Assembly (NCBI GenBank): GCA_031291055.1
Contig: JARLJU010000090.1
Location: 1-64,000, forward strand
Length of the DNA: 64,000 bases
Direction of reading: 5' to 3'
From: Rudaea sp.
GTDB lineage: Bacteria; Pseudomonadota; Gammaproteobacteria; Xanthomonadales; Rhodanobacteraceae
In this document: one piece after another, positions 7,498 through 16,708 of the stretch
Layout of the letters: each line of letters opens with the position of its first letter
How positions within the stretch are numbered: position 1 is the stretch's first letter
Notes under the pieces: model-generated
What the model was told of the DNA's origin: nothing
The model's database searches: none
The model's input: the letters and a program-made list of their open reading frames with translations, nothing else
Translations under genes and position numbers: made by a program

Positions 7498-8913
7498 ATG
7501 ATGAAGCTGTTGCTGGATACCTTGGGCAAGATCGTTGGTGCGACGGGGCTGCTCACTGAGAGCGGCGATCTAGCCGGTTATGTCAGCGACTGGCGCGGCC
7601 GCTATACGGGCAAGGCGCTTTGCGTTGCGCTACCACGTGATACGGAGCAGGTTTCCGAACTGGTGAAGGCCTGTGTTGCCGCTGGCGTGGCGGTCCTGCC
7701 CCAGGGTGGCAATACCAGCCTGAGCGGCGGCGCGGTACCGTACGAGCAGGGCAACTGCGTCATCATCAATCTCTCGCGCATGCGTCGCATTGTGCGCATC
7801 GATCCGGCGGACAACTCGATGGAGGTGGAGGCCGGTTGCGTGCTCGCGGAAATCCAGGCCGCTGCGATCGAGGCGGGCCGGTTCTTCCCTATCAGCCTGG
7901 GTGCGGAAGGTTCTTGCCAGATCGGTGGCAACATTGCCACCAATGCCGGCGGCACCGGCGTCCTTCGTTACGGCAATACCCGCGAGAATGTGCTCGGGCT
8001 GGAAGTCGTACTGCCGGACGGACGCATCTGGCGCGGCCTGCGCACGCTGCGCAAGGACAACACGGGGCTTGATCTCAAGCAGATGTTCATCGGCGCGGAA
8101 GGCACCCTGGGCATCATCACCGCGGCCACGCTGAAGCTGCACCCGCTGCCTGGTGCGCATGCCATGTCCTGGGTCGCGCCTGTCGACGTGGATGCAGCTC
8201 TGAAGCTGCTGGGCCTGTTCCAGGCCGCATGTGGCGCACAGCTATCTGCCTTCGAACTGATGAATGCGAGCCAGCTCGACATCGTGCTGGAGCACGTCCC
8301 GGGCCAGCATGCCCCGCTGGCGCAAGCGCACCCGTGGCATTTGCTCGTCGAGCTAAGTGATACTTGCGACGACACACGGTTGCAAGACGCGCTCGAGGCC
8401 ACGCTGGAGAAGGGCCTGGAACTGGGACTGATCACCGACGCGGCGATCGCCGCCAACTCCACCCAGCGCGAAGCCATGTGGAAGCTGCGGCATAGCGTGT
8501 CGGAGGGCAACAAGAAGGCTGGTATTGGCCTGACGTTGGATACCGCCGTGCCCGTGTCGAAGGTGCCTGCGTTTATCGAGCAAGCTACCCGCGCGATTGA
8601 AGCGAACTTCGATGCGCGCGTGGTGGTAGTGGGCCATCTTGGCGACGGCAATATTCATTTCATCCCGTTCTTTGCATTTGACACCTGGCAGGCCCTGCCT
8701 GACCAGGCGAGCACCGCCGCCGCGGTGCGCCGCGCCGGACACGATGTCGCCGCCGAATTCAACGGCACCTTCAGCGCGGAGCATGGCGTGGGCCGGACCC
8801 TGCTGGCGGAAATGCGCCACTACAAAAGCGACGTCGAGCTCGACATGATGCGTACGGTCAAGCGTGCGTTCGATCCGCTCGGCCTGCTCAACCCGGGCAA
8901 GCTGATTCCCTGA
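7498..8913 (+). CDS. FAD-linked 2-hydroxyacid dehydrogenase (GlcD / D-2-hydroxyglutarate dehydrogenase-like)
   Basis: 471 residues. The N-terminal PCMH-type FAD domain (about 35-215) shows VLPQGGNTSLSGGAVP and GNIATNAGGTGVLRYGNTRENVLGLEVVLPDG; the C-terminal FAD-oxidase domain contains VVVGHLGDGNIHFIP and ends with the family's HGVGR...FDPLGLLNPGK. Such flavoproteins oxidise D-2-hydroxyacids (glycolate, D-lactate, 2-hydroxyglutarate) to 2-oxoacids. It starts the operon with the ABC transporter (60 bases to the next gene), so its substrate is probably the imported compound or a product of it. The exact substrate cannot be read from the sequence. The first ATG is followed directly by a second one. 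Confidence 0.88.
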   Translation: MMKLLLDTLGKIVGATGLLTESGDLAGYVSDWRGRYTGKALCVALPRDTEQVSELVKACVAAGVAVLPQGGNTSLSGGAVPYEQGNCVIINLSRMRRIVRIDPADNSMEVEAGCVLAEIQAAAIEAGRFFPISLGAEGSCQIGGNIATNAGGTGVLRYGNTRENVLGLEVVLPDGRIWRGLRTLRKDNTGLDLKQMFIGAEGTLGIITAATLKLHPLPGAHAMSWVAPVDVDAALKLLGLFQAACGAQLSAFELMNASQLDIVLEHVPGQHAPLAQAHPWHLLVELSDTCDDTRLQDALEATLEKGLELGLITDAAIAANSTQREAMWKLRHSVSEGNKKAGIGLTLDTAVPVSKVPAFIEQATRAIEANFDARVVVVGHLGDGNIHFIPFFAFDTWQALPDQASTAAAVRRAGHDVAAEFNGTFSAEHGVGRTLLAEMRHYKSDVELDMMRTVKRAFDPLGLLNPGKLIP

Positions 8914-8973
8914 TCTTCACGGCACCGTTCCCCCCTTTTCTCTCACGACCCCCATCCCAGTAGGAGTACCGCC

Positions 8974-10062
8974 ATGAGCAACGCCGACAAGCCAAGCAAT
9001 CCTTCGCGTCGCGACGCCTTCAAATTGCTGACCGCCAGCACTGCCGCACTTGCCATGCCGGCCATCTGGACATCAGCCAAGGCAGCCTCGCAGCGCATCG
9101 TAGTGCGCGACTCGGGCGGTGTCTTTGCCAAGGCGTATGGCGAGGTGTTCTACAAGCCGTTCACCAAGGCTACCGGCATCCAGGTTGTCGGTGTGCCCTC
9201 CAACGCAGAGCCCACCGCGCAGATCCGCACCATGGTGGATGCCAAGAACTACAGCTGGGACATGGCTTCGATCAGCCAGCCCGCAATCGAGGTGCTGACC
9301 ACCGACGGCAAGGACTACCTCGAAAAACACGGGCTGGGCGCCGATCCTGTCGTGGCTGGCATCCCCGCGCAATACATGTCGCCGTTCGGTGTTGGTACCA
9401 ACGTGTACACGACCGTACTGGCCTACCGTACCGAGGCGTTCAAGGGACGCAAGGCGCCCACGCAATGGAAAGACATGTGGAACGTGCAGGACTTCCCCGG
9501 CCGCCGCGCGCTGCGCAAGCATCCGTTCGACACAATCGAGGAGGCACTGATGGCGGACGGTGTCGCGAACGGGTCGGTATATCCCTGCGACGTGGATCGC
9601 GCGCTGCGTAGCCTCGACAAGGTGAAGTCAAATGTCGCGGTCTGGTGGAGTGGCGGTGCGCAGGTCGAGCAGATGCTCAAATCCGGCGAAGTGGACTTGG
9701 TCGCCACATGGATCTCCCGCGCCCAGGCCGCCATGGATGCCGGCGCGCCGGTAGGGATCTGCTGGGACCAGCACCTCTGGGGCGTCGACAGCTGGACCAT
9801 CCTGAAAGGTTCGCCCAACGCGGCGGCCTGCCGCGAGTTCATCAAGTTTGCCTCTGACCCCAAGCGCCAGGCGCAGCTCACGCAATACCTGGCAGCCGGC
9901 GTCACGCATCCGGACGCCTTCAAGTACATCGATGCCAAGCATGCCGTGACGCTGCCCACGTATCCCGACAACATCAAGCGTGGCGTAAAAATCGATGCCA
10001 GCTACTGGGTCAAGAACCAGGGGGCCGTGCTCGAGAAGTTCAATGCCTGGATCCTGAAGTGA
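8974..10062 (+). CDS. ABC transporter periplasmic substrate-binding protein (spermidine/putrescine type, Tat signal)
   Basis: 362 residues. The N-terminus MSNADKPSNPSRRDAFKLLTASTAALAMPAIWTSAKA is a twin-arginine signal (SRRDAFKLL) with cleavage near AKA. The mature part follows the PotD/extracellular-solute-binding pattern (RIVVRDSGGVFAKAYGEVFYKPFTKATGI...; VVWWSGGAQVEQML; DSWTILKGSPN). It should deliver a small organic solute to the permease encoded two genes downstream. A GTAGGAG site precedes the ATG. Polyamine specificity is not assured, since members of this family also carry opines, phosphonates and amino-acid derivatives. Confidence 0.88.
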   Translation: MSNADKPSNPSRRDAFKLLTASTAALAMPAIWTSAKAASQRIVVRDSGGVFAKAYGEVFYKPFTKATGIQVVGVPSNAEPTAQIRTMVDAKNYSWDMASISQPAIEVLTTDGKDYLEKHGLGADPVVAGIPAQYMSPFGVGTNVYTTVLAYRTEAFKGRKAPTQWKDMWNVQDFPGRRALRKHPFDTIEEALMADGVANGSVYPCDVDRALRSLDKVKSNVAVWWSGGAQVEQMLKSGEVDLVATWISRAQAAMDAGAPVGICWDQHLWGVDSWTILKGSPNAAACREFIKFASDPKRQAQLTQYLAAGVTHPDAFKYIDAKHAVTLPTYPDNIKRGVKIDASYWVKNQGAVLEKFNAWILK

Positions 10063-10106
10063 AGCGCGCGCTTTGACCTCGGCAATATCAAGAAAAGGTG
10101 GGCGTG

Positions 10107-11183
10107 ATGCCACAAGTGACACAGACACAGACTAAGCTGCAGAAACTGCAGACCAAGCAGCTATCCAAGCGCTATGGCGATTTCATCGCGCTCGCGCCCA
10201 CCGATCTCTCGGTGCCGGAAGGCGAGTTCCTGACGCTGCTCGGGCCCTCAGGGTCGGGCAAGACGACGCTGCTGAGCCTGATCGCCGGTTTGTCGCAACC
10301 GGATGCCGGCAGCATTCGCATCAACGGTGCTGACGTTACCTTCGGGGCGCCCTATGAGCGGGACATCGGCATGGTGTTCCAGAACTATGCGCTGTTCCCG
10401 CACATGACGATTGCCGAGAACATCGGCTTTCCGCTGAAGATGCGCAAAATGCCGGCACGGCAGGCGGAGCGGGAGGTCAGCCGCGTGCTCGATCTCGTGC
10501 ACCTGCCGCACGTGGCGCATCGCCTGCCCAAGGAACTCTCGGGTGGCCAGCAACAGCGGATCGCGCTGGCGCGCTGCATGGTCTACCGTCCTTCAATCAT
10601 CCTGATGGACGAGCCGCTGGGCGCGCTCGACAAGAAGCTGCGGGACCAGATGCAGCTTGAAATCAAGCGTATCCACCGCGAACTCGGCACCACCATCGTG
10701 TACGTGACGCACGACCAGGAGGAGGCCATGACGATGTCCGATCGTATCTGCCTGATGAATGGCGGCAAGATCGAGCAGCTCGGCAGCCCGGCGGATCTTT
10801 ACTTCCGTCCCCACACCACCTTCGTGGCCGATTTCCTCGGCGAGTCCAACCTGCTCCCGGCCACGGTGGATGCAGTAAACGGCAGCTTGCTGGATGTCAG
10901 CTTCATTGGGCTGCCCGCGCGCGGCCAGGTACTGGCCAACGGCGCCACTTTCCGGCCCGGAGACCGCGCCAAGGTGATGATCCGTCCGCAGAACCTCCAT
11001 GTTTCCGGCACGCAGGGCGCGCCCAATACGCTGTCGGCGCGGCTGACGGATATCGTGGTAACGGGCGGCGTGACCAAGTCCTACCTCGTCCTGCCGGGCG
11101 AGCAGCCACTGGTAGTGGCCGAACTGACCCGCGGCGGCCTTGGCCGCCACCATCCCGGCGACACGCTCACGGTGAGCTGGTAG
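10107..11183 (+). CDS. ABC transporter ATP-binding protein (PotA type)
   Basis: The ATG at 10107 is preferred to the track's GTG at 10098 because AGAAAAGG sits 9 bases before it. 358 residues: Walker A GPSGSGKTT, Q-loop, signature LSGGQQQR, Walker B IILMDEP, H-loop VTHDQ, then a C-terminal TOBE domain (about 280-355) typical of PotA/FbpC/MalK-type ATPases. It powers uptake through the adjacent fused permease. It lies 44 bases after the binding protein and 33 bases before the permease, in one operon. Confidence 0.93.
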   Translation: MPQVTQTQTKLQKLQTKQLSKRYGDFIALAPTDLSVPEGEFLTLLGPSGSGKTTLLSLIAGLSQPDAGSIRINGADVTFGAPYERDIGMVFQNYALFPHMTIAENIGFPLKMRKMPARQAEREVSRVLDLVHLPHVAHRLPKELSGGQQQRIALARCMVYRPSIILMDEPLGALDKKLRDQMQLEIKRIHRELGTTIVYVTHDQEEAMTMSDRICLMNGGKIEQLGSPADLYFRPHTTFVADFLGESNLLPATVDAVNGSLLDVSFIGLPARGQVLANGATFRPGDRAKVMIRPQNLHVSGTQGAPNTLSARLTDIVVTGGVTKSYLVLPGEQPLVVAELTRGGLGRHHPGDTLTVSW

Positions 11184-11216
11184 GCCGAAGATGCCGTTGC
11201 GATTCCGGAGTAAGCC

Positions 11217-13016
11217 ATGGTCACTCAAGTCATGAGCGCGGCCGCGACGCCGGCTGCCAAGCGCCGGCCGGCCTGGCACCGCGATTTCCTCCTCGGCGCG
11301 CCTACCGTCCTGTTCCTGCTGATCATGCTGGTGTTCCCGGTCGGGCAGCTGATCTGGATGAGCGTGTCGGTGGATGGCCGTCTTTCGCTCGAACTGTACG
11401 CACGCCTGTTCCATTCGTCCGTCTATCTCGACGTACTGTGGATCACCCTGAAAATTGCCGGCTGGACCACCTTGCTGGCGATCGTCGGCGCTTATCCGGT
11501 GGCCTACCTGACATCGGCAGCGGGCGCACGGGCGAAGAGCTCGCTGCTTTTCTGGATCCTGTTGCCGTTCTGGACCAGCTTCCTGGTCCGCATGTTCTCC
11601 TGGATCGTGCTGCTGGGCCGCAACGGTGTACTCAACCAGTTGCTGAAAGCCGCCGGCGTGACCGACGCGCCCGCTGATCTGCTCTACAACTTCGGTGCCG
11701 TGATGGTCGGCATGGTACACGCCATGATGCCGCTGGCCATCCTGACGATGATCTCCGTGATGGAGAACATCGACCGGCGCCTGCCGCGCGCAGCGCTGAC
11801 CCTGGGCGCACGGCCCGGCACGGCGTTCTGGCTGGTCTATTTCCCCCTGTCCATGCCGGGCGTGGCGGCGGCGGGCATTATGGTCTTCGTGACGTCGCTT
11901 GGCTTCTTCATCACCCCGGCCCTGCTGGGCGGCCGCCGCGAAACCATGATCACGCAACTCATCATCGACCAGGTCCAGCAGACCATGAACTGGGGCTTTG
12001 CTGGTGCCATCTCGATGCTGTTGCTGGTTGCCGCCCTGATTGTGTTCGTGGTCTATGACAAGCTGGTTGGCCTGTCGACCCTGGCCGGCAGCGGCTCCGC
12101 GCCGGCTGGCCGGAGTTCCGCTACCCGCGGCCCGCTGCGGCGCGCCGGTTACCAGTTGCTGGGCGTGCTGGCCACATTGTCCGACAGCCTGGGCCGTTTG
12201 CTGCCGCGCCGTTTGCGTGCGGCGGCGGGTGCCGAAGAAGGCGGCAGCAAGATGCTGTGGATGGTGGTGATCCTGATTCTTGCCTTCCTGACCTTGCCTG
12301 CGCTGCTGATGATCCCGATCTCGTTTACTGGCGGCAGCGGCCTTGACTGGCCGCCGCGTGGGTTCTCGCTGCAGTGGTACAACGAGGTATGGGAATCTCC
12401 CACCTGGATGCAAGCCACGGTGCGCTCCCTGATTGTCGGGGCGGGCACGGGATTTCTCGCCATGCTGATCGGCACGCCCACGGCATTCCTGCTGGTGCGC
12501 TCGAACATCCGGTGGAAGGCTGCATTGCTGGCGTTCATCCTGCTGCCCATCATCGTGCCCCGGATGATCACGGCGGTTGGCATCTTTTACTTCTTCTCCA
12601 GGCTCAACCTCGTTGGCTCCGCAGCCGGTCTGATCCTCGGGCATACCGTCGTGGCAATCCCCTATGTGGTGATGACCATGATGGCCGTTCTGAAGAACTA
12701 CGACACGCGCCTGGACCAGGCCGCGCAGAGCCTCGGCGCACGCCCCTGGCAGACGATGCGTTACGTCACGTTCCCGATCCTCGGGGCGGGTCTGCTGTCG
12801 TCGTTCCTGTTTGCCTTCGTGACGTCGTTCGACGAACTGACCATCGCGCTGTTCGTGACCGGCGGCCTGGATTCGACCTTGCCCAAGCAATTCTGGGACG
12901 AAGTGATACTGAGCGTCTCGCCCACGATCGCTGCGGTGTCTAGCCTGCTGTTCGTCTTTATTGCCGTGGTGATCATGGCCGCGGACCGGCTACGCAGGCG
13001 CAGCGCGGACCACTGA
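11217..13016 (+). CDS. Fused ABC transporter permease (two PotB/PotC-type domains in one chain)
   Basis: 599 residues made of two binding-protein-dependent permease modules. The first EAA loop is ENIDRRLPRAALTLGARPGTAFWLVYFPLSMPG and the second KNYDTRLDQAAQSLGARPWQTMRYVTFPILG, with about six membrane helices around each. A hydrophilic linker of ~50 residues (SGSAPAGRSSATRGPLRR...) joins them. In classical polyamine systems PotB and PotC are separate proteins; here one polypeptide should form the whole inner-membrane channel. It is the last transporter gene of the operon. The fusion appears genuine, since there is no internal stop or start at the junction. Confidence 0.9.
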   Translation: MVTQVMSAAATPAAKRRPAWHRDFLLGAPTVLFLLIMLVFPVGQLIWMSVSVDGRLSLELYARLFHSSVYLDVLWITLKIAGWTTLLAIVGAYPVAYLTSAAGARAKSSLLFWILLPFWTSFLVRMFSWIVLLGRNGVLNQLLKAAGVTDAPADLLYNFGAVMVGMVHAMMPLAILTMISVMENIDRRLPRAALTLGARPGTAFWLVYFPLSMPGVAAAGIMVFVTSLGFFITPALLGGRRETMITQLIIDQVQQTMNWGFAGAISMLLLVAALIVFVVYDKLVGLSTLAGSGSAPAGRSSATRGPLRRAGYQLLGVLATLSDSLGRLLPRRLRAAAGAEEGGSKMLWMVVILILAFLTLPALLMIPISFTGGSGLDWPPRGFSLQWYNEVWESPTWMQATVRSLIVGAGTGFLAMLIGTPTAFLLVRSNIRWKAALLAFILLPIIVPRMITAVGIFYFFSRLNLVGSAAGLILGHTVVAIPYVVMTMMAVLKNYDTRLDQAAQSLGARPWQTMRYVTFPILGAGLLSSFLFAFVTSFDELTIALFVTGGLDSTLPKQFWDEVILSVSPTIAAVSSLLFVFIAVVIMAADRLRRRSADH

Positions 13017-13090
13017 AGCGGGCCAATTCTTCCTAGCTATCTATTTTATTGAATAACCAGTCGCCAGTGCGGCCTCTCTCCTACAAGACG

Positions 13091-13993
13091 ATGATTGACT
13101 CCAAGCAAGTGCAAGGCATTTTTTCCGCCATTCCCACGCCGGTCCAGCACGACGGCGCCGTCCACGAGGGCGCCACCCGCGCCTTGCTCGACTACCTGAT
13201 CCGCCAGGGCGCGGACGGCGTGGTGCCGCTGGGTGGCACGGGCGAATTCGGTTCATTGTCGCAGCGCGAGCGCGTGCACATGGCGGAGGTGACCACCACG
13301 CACGTTGCCGGAAGGATGCCGGTCGTGGCCGGCGTGCTAACGCCGGGCCTGCGCGACGGGCTGGATGCCGCGCGCGATTTCGCCGCCGTTGGCGTGGATG
13401 CCGTGATGGTGGTGACGCCTTACTATACGAATCCCACGCAGCAAGGCATCCGCGACTACTTCATGCGGTTTGCCGACGAGTCGCCGCTGCCAGTCCTGCT
13501 CTATGAGATTCCGTATCGCACCCGAATCGCGATCGATCCCACGGTCATCCATGAACTGTCGAGGCACGAGCGCATCATCGGCATGAAGGCGTGCAACCCG
13601 GATCTTTATCATTTCCTCAAGACCGCAGCCGGCATCGACGAGAGCTTCTCCCTCCTGAGCGGCGAAGACACCCTGTTCCCGCTGCACATCTCCGCTGGTG
13701 CTCGCGGCGGCGTGCTCAGCACCGCCACCATGCTGCCGAAGACCTGGCGCCGCATCATGGACCTCGTGCGTGGCGGGAATCTGCAGGAAGCCCTGCTGAT
13801 GCACCGCCAGTTGATGCCGTTTATCGATCTGGTCTTTGCGGAAACCAATCCGGGGCCGATGAAGTCCGTGCTGCAAGCGATCGGGGTCGACGCCCCCGAG
13901 CTGCTGGAGCCGTTGTTGCCGGCCGCGGCGCAGACCAGCGCCCGCTTGCGCGAGCAGTTCGAGCGCTTGCTGAAGGACTACGAATACGCTTGA
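13091..13993 (+). CDS. Dihydrodipicolinate synthase (DapA)-family lyase/aldolase
   Basis: Start taken at ATG 13091 (MIDSKQVQGIFSAIPTPV, the usual family N-terminus); the track's TTG at 13049 would add 14 unlikely residues. 300 residues forming a TIM barrel with Schiff-base Lys166 (GMKACN), Tyr138 (VLLYEIPYRT) and the GGTGEF phosphate/pyruvate loop near residue 48. Family members include DHDPS, N-acetylneuraminate lyase, 2-keto-3-deoxy sugar aldolases and pyrroline-hydroxycarboxylate deaminase. With a catabolic dehydrogenase and ABC importer beside it, a degradative role is more likely than lysine synthesis. Confidence 0.88.
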   Translation: MIDSKQVQGIFSAIPTPVQHDGAVHEGATRALLDYLIRQGADGVVPLGGTGEFGSLSQRERVHMAEVTTTHVAGRMPVVAGVLTPGLRDGLDAARDFAAVGVDAVMVVTPYYTNPTQQGIRDYFMRFADESPLPVLLYEIPYRTRIAIDPTVIHELSRHERIIGMKACNPDLYHFLKTAAGIDESFSLLSGEDTLFPLHISAGARGGVLSTATMLPKTWRRIMDLVRGGNLQEALLMHRQLMPFIDLVFAETNPGPMKSVLQAIGVDAPELLEPLLPAAAQTSARLREQFERLLKDYEYA

Positions 13994-14057
13994 CGCAGCG
14001 CGAAGGCGGCGCATGCCCGGCCGGTGGCCCGGGAGCGCCCCCGCCGCGGGCAGCGGC

Positions 14058-14948
14058 TTACCGCCCGTATTCGGTGAACTTGGATTTGGAGACAGAGGTC
14101 GCAGCCACCTGCACGTGCTTGGCGAGTTCGGACTCCACCTTATCGGGTGTCCAGCGGGAAGTGGGTACCGATATATTGATGGCGGCAACGGGACGGCCGC
14201 GGTGATCCAGGATGGGGGCTGCCACGGAGATATCGCCCATCACCGTCTCGTTGGCAATGATCGCATAGCCCTTCTCTGCCGCCTGCTGGATGCGTCGGCG
14301 CAGTTTGCCGAGGTGAACCTCCGTGTACGGCGTAATGGCAACGCGCTCGACCGCCGTCAGGATTGCGTCGCACTCGTCCTCTGGCAGGCGCGACAGGATC
14401 GCCGTGCCGGAGGAGGTGCAGAACGCGGGCAGGCGGCTGCCCACCGCAATGTCCATATTGACAAGATGCCGGCTCAGGAAGCGTGCGACGAACACGATCT
14501 CGTGACCATCCAGCTCCTGCAGGTTGGTCGTCTCGCCGACAGTGCGGTTGATATCCTGCAGGTAAGGCAGCGCCTTGTCGATCAACTCGTTGGCACGCAC
14601 GTAATTGAAGGAAAACTGCAGGAGCTTCGGCGTGAGGCCATAGGTCTTGGTCTCGGCGATGCGGCGCAGGTAGCCCAGCGTTTCCAGTGTGTAGACGATG
14701 CGTTGCGTTGCGCTACGGTCGAGCTGCGCGGCTTTCGCGATGTCGGCCAAAGTCATGTGCCGAATCGGTCCGTCAAATGCATGCAGTACGCGGAAGGTCT
14801 TAGCGGTCGAGCCGACAAACAGCGCCGAATCGGTGGGATCCGGCTGTTTGTCCTGCTGTTTATCTTTGCTTGCGAGCGGGTCTTCGCTGCCCGTGCCTGC
14901 TTGCTTGCGGGTGCGAATTGATTTTGGTTCCACTGTCGATCCTGTCAT
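14058..14948 (-). CDS. IclR-family transcriptional regulator
   Basis: 296 residues. A basic N-terminal extension is followed by the winged helix (FRVLHAFDGPIRHMTLADIAKAAQLDRSATQRIVYTLETLGYLRR) and a C-terminal IclR effector domain (IVFVARFLS, VGSRLPAFCTSSGTAILS, GYAIIANETVMGDISVAAPILDHRGRPVAAINISV). Convergent with the DapA-family gene and divergent from proC. It probably governs the transporter/dehydrogenase operon in response to its substrate, as is usual for IclR regulators beside catabolic genes. Confidence 0.9.
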   Translation of the reverse strand: MTGSTVEPKSIRTRKQAGTGSEDPLASKDKQQDKQPDPTDSALFVGSTAKTFRVLHAFDGPIRHMTLADIAKAAQLDRSATQRIVYTLETLGYLRRIAETKTYGLTPKLLQFSFNYVRANELIDKALPYLQDINRTVGETTNLQELDGHEIVFVARFLSRHLVNMDIAVGSRLPAFCTSSGTAILSRLPEDECDAILTAVERVAITPYTEVHLGKLRRRIQQAAEKGYAIIANETVMGDISVAAPILDHRGRPVAAINISVPTSRWTPDKVESELAKHVQVAATSVSKSKFTEYGR

Positions 14949-15054
14949 GTTACGTGCTCACGCGTGCGGCAGGGCATGGCGCCATGGCGCGCGTGGAGGC
15001 GATTGCCATTCCCTTGGGTGATGCAAACGTGATTCAAATGAGGTTGGAGATGAA

Positions 15055-15873
15055 ATGCTAAACAAGCTCAAGGTAGTTTTCGTCGGTGGCGGCAATATGG
15101 CCAGCGCCATCATTGCCGGGGTTCTCGCCAACGGCGCTGACGCTAGGAACATCACTGTGGTTGATCCTGCAGACGACCTGCGGGAGCGCCTGACCAGGGA
15201 GTACGGTCTGCATACGCTGCCCGCCGCGGATCGGACGCTGAACGACACCGACGTCGTGGTCCTTGCCGTCAAGCCACAGGTCATGCGCGAAGTCTGTGAA
15301 TCCTTACATGGATGCCTTGTCGATTCGCTTGTGATCAGCGTGGCAGCAGGCATCAGGCTGGCGGCGCTGGCAAACTGGCTTGGTGGCTGCCCGCGCCTGG
15401 TACGCGCGATGCCCAACACCCCCGCGCTCATTGGCCAAGGCATGACCGGGATGGCATCGGCGAAGACGCTGTCGTCAGCCGACCGGAAGATCGCAGATAC
15501 CATTGCCAGTGCTGTCGGACAGGTGACATGGGTGGAGCATGAAGACCAACTGGATGCCATCACCGCACTGTCCGGCAGTGGTCCCGCCTATGTCTTCTAC
15601 TTTATCGAGGCCATGGAACAGGCCGCGGAAAAAATGGGGCTGCCCGCCTGGCAAGGCGCCGCACTCGCGCGCCAGACGTTTTTCGGCGCCTCGGCGCTGG
15701 CGCGGGGCAGCAGCGAGGCAGTCACTATGCTGCGCCAGAGAGTGACGTCGCCGGGCGGCACCACGGCCGCCGGAATTGACGCCATGGATCACAACAACCT
15801 GAAGGCGGTGTTTGTCGACGCGATCCTGGCCGCTGCGCGCCGCAGTGTCGAACTCGGAGCTCGTGCCAACTAG
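15055..15873 (+). CDS. proC: Pyrroline-5-carboxylate reductase
   Basis: 272 residues, normal ProC length. Rossmann start KVVFVGGGNMASAIIAGVL, central VRAMPNTPALIGQGMTGM and the C-terminal signature DAITALSGSGPAYVFYFIEAM...GGTTAAGI. It reduces 1-pyrroline-5-carboxylate to proline with NAD(P)H in the cytosol. Preceded by GGTTGGAG-like sequence. It is divergent from the IclR gene. Because proline synthesis normally has a proC elsewhere, this copy could serve the neighbouring catabolic cluster, but that is only positional inference. Confidence 0.92.
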   Translation: MLNKLKVVFVGGGNMASAIIAGVLANGADARNITVVDPADDLRERLTREYGLHTLPAADRTLNDTDVVVLAVKPQVMREVCESLHGCLVDSLVISVAAGIRLAALANWLGGCPRLVRAMPNTPALIGQGMTGMASAKTLSSADRKIADTIASAVGQVTWVEHEDQLDAITALSGSGPAYVFYFIEAMEQAAEKMGLPAWQGAALARQTFFGASALARGSSEAVTMLRQRVTSPGGTTAAGIDAMDHNNLKAVFVDAILAAARRSVELGARAN

Positions 15874-16308
15874 TCCAGCGCAGTCTCTCGATCCTTGTGG
15901 GCCAGTGGCACTCGGCCCGGCTGGCGCAGCGCCATGGCTGCCAAGCGCGGACTCGCGGGACCGTCCCGCATGGGACGAGAGTGGATGGATGTCCATAAGT
16001 GATGGCGCCTGGATGCCAGCTGGAGGAGATTTCTCGAACTTCGGAAATCGAGCTGCGTTCAATACACAGCACCGCGCCCAGAGAATTTCAATTGATGTAA
16101 TTATATAGCAATTAACCAGAACTAAAGGAAACCCACTCGCAACGTGTCGGCAATCCTGCTGCGGCTTGACCTGCACTCCCGTGCTGAATAGCGGGACCTG
16201 CAAGCCGCTTCTTACCTGCCCTTGAACGACCGCAACGTAACCCGGCCGACTGCACCTACCGCGTCAGCGGTTTAGTTCAACAACAGTTATCGGCAAGGAC
16301 GCGGAGGC
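15874..16308. other. Intergenic region between proC and the hypothetical gene
   Basis: No ORF here looks coding. A more AT-rich stretch (about 16050-16120, including ATTTCAATTGATGTAATTATATAGCAATTAACC) marks the change from the proC region to the secretion/chitin block. No RNA gene or repeat is visible. Confidence 0.4.
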
Positions 16309-16331
16309 AAAAAAAGCCGCCCGCAGGTGGC
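16309..16331 (-). terminator. Rho-independent terminator after the small hypothetical gene
   Basis: On the minus strand GCCACC-TGCG-GGCGGC-TTTTTTT: six-pair stem with one G-T pair, tetraloop and T-run, starting two bases after the stop of the 16333-16602 gene. Its position supports that gene being real and marks the left end of the minus-strand secretion block. Confidence 0.8.
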
Positions 16332-16332
16332 C

Positions 16333-16602
16333 CTATTCATCACATGCCAACGAGCCGTTAGCTGCCGCGTGACCAACGACCTTCATCTGGTCGTTGGCAA
16401 GGCCAAGCATCCGCAGGGCTTCGTCAAAGACTCGCAGCGTCTCGTCCTGGCCAGCAAAATTAGGCGACAGCCCGGCGCGATCAGCCTGTACGCCGCGGAG
16501 CAGTTCATCAAGGCTGCCGGGCTTCTGCTGCTCGGCACGTTGCAGAAGCAGGTGCAGCAGGTAGACGCAGGCGCCTAGGCGTGGGTCTTGCGATTGAGTC
16601 AT
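16333..16602 (-). CDS. Small hypothetical cytoplasmic protein
   Basis: The track ORF is longer, but the internal ATG (MTQSQDPRLGACVYLLHLLLQRAEQQ) has a GGGAGA site just upstream and gives 89 residues. No signal peptide or membrane helix; mostly helical, ending in NGSLACDE. I do not recognise a family. It follows the response regulator gene in the same orientation and is closed by a strong terminator, so it may be the last gene of the secretion operon. Confidence 0.55.
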   Translation of the reverse strand: MTQSQDPRLGACVYLLHLLLQRAEQQKPGSLDELLRGVQADRAGLSPNFAGQDETLRVFDEALRMLGLANDQMKVVGHAAANGSLACDE

Positions 16603-16708
16603 AGAGATGGTCTCCCTCAGGGCATGATGGGGGTGGTAAAGCGACCCCGAAATGGCAGGGCACCTGCCCCTCCGGATCCGGCGTGAACCGGTCGATAACC
16701 TGGGCTGT

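Noticed and set aside
10593-12890. 765-residue minus-strand ORF over the ABC transporter genes
   Set aside because: Its Gln/His/Arg-rich translation has no family resemblance and it is antisense to clearly coding ATPase and permease genes; a GC-rich shadow.
14975-14986. CATGGCGCCATG palindrome between iclR and proC as an IclR operator
   Set aside because: Perfect but GC-rich and only 12 bases; such palindromes arise often at this base composition and no second copy was seen at the catabolic operon.
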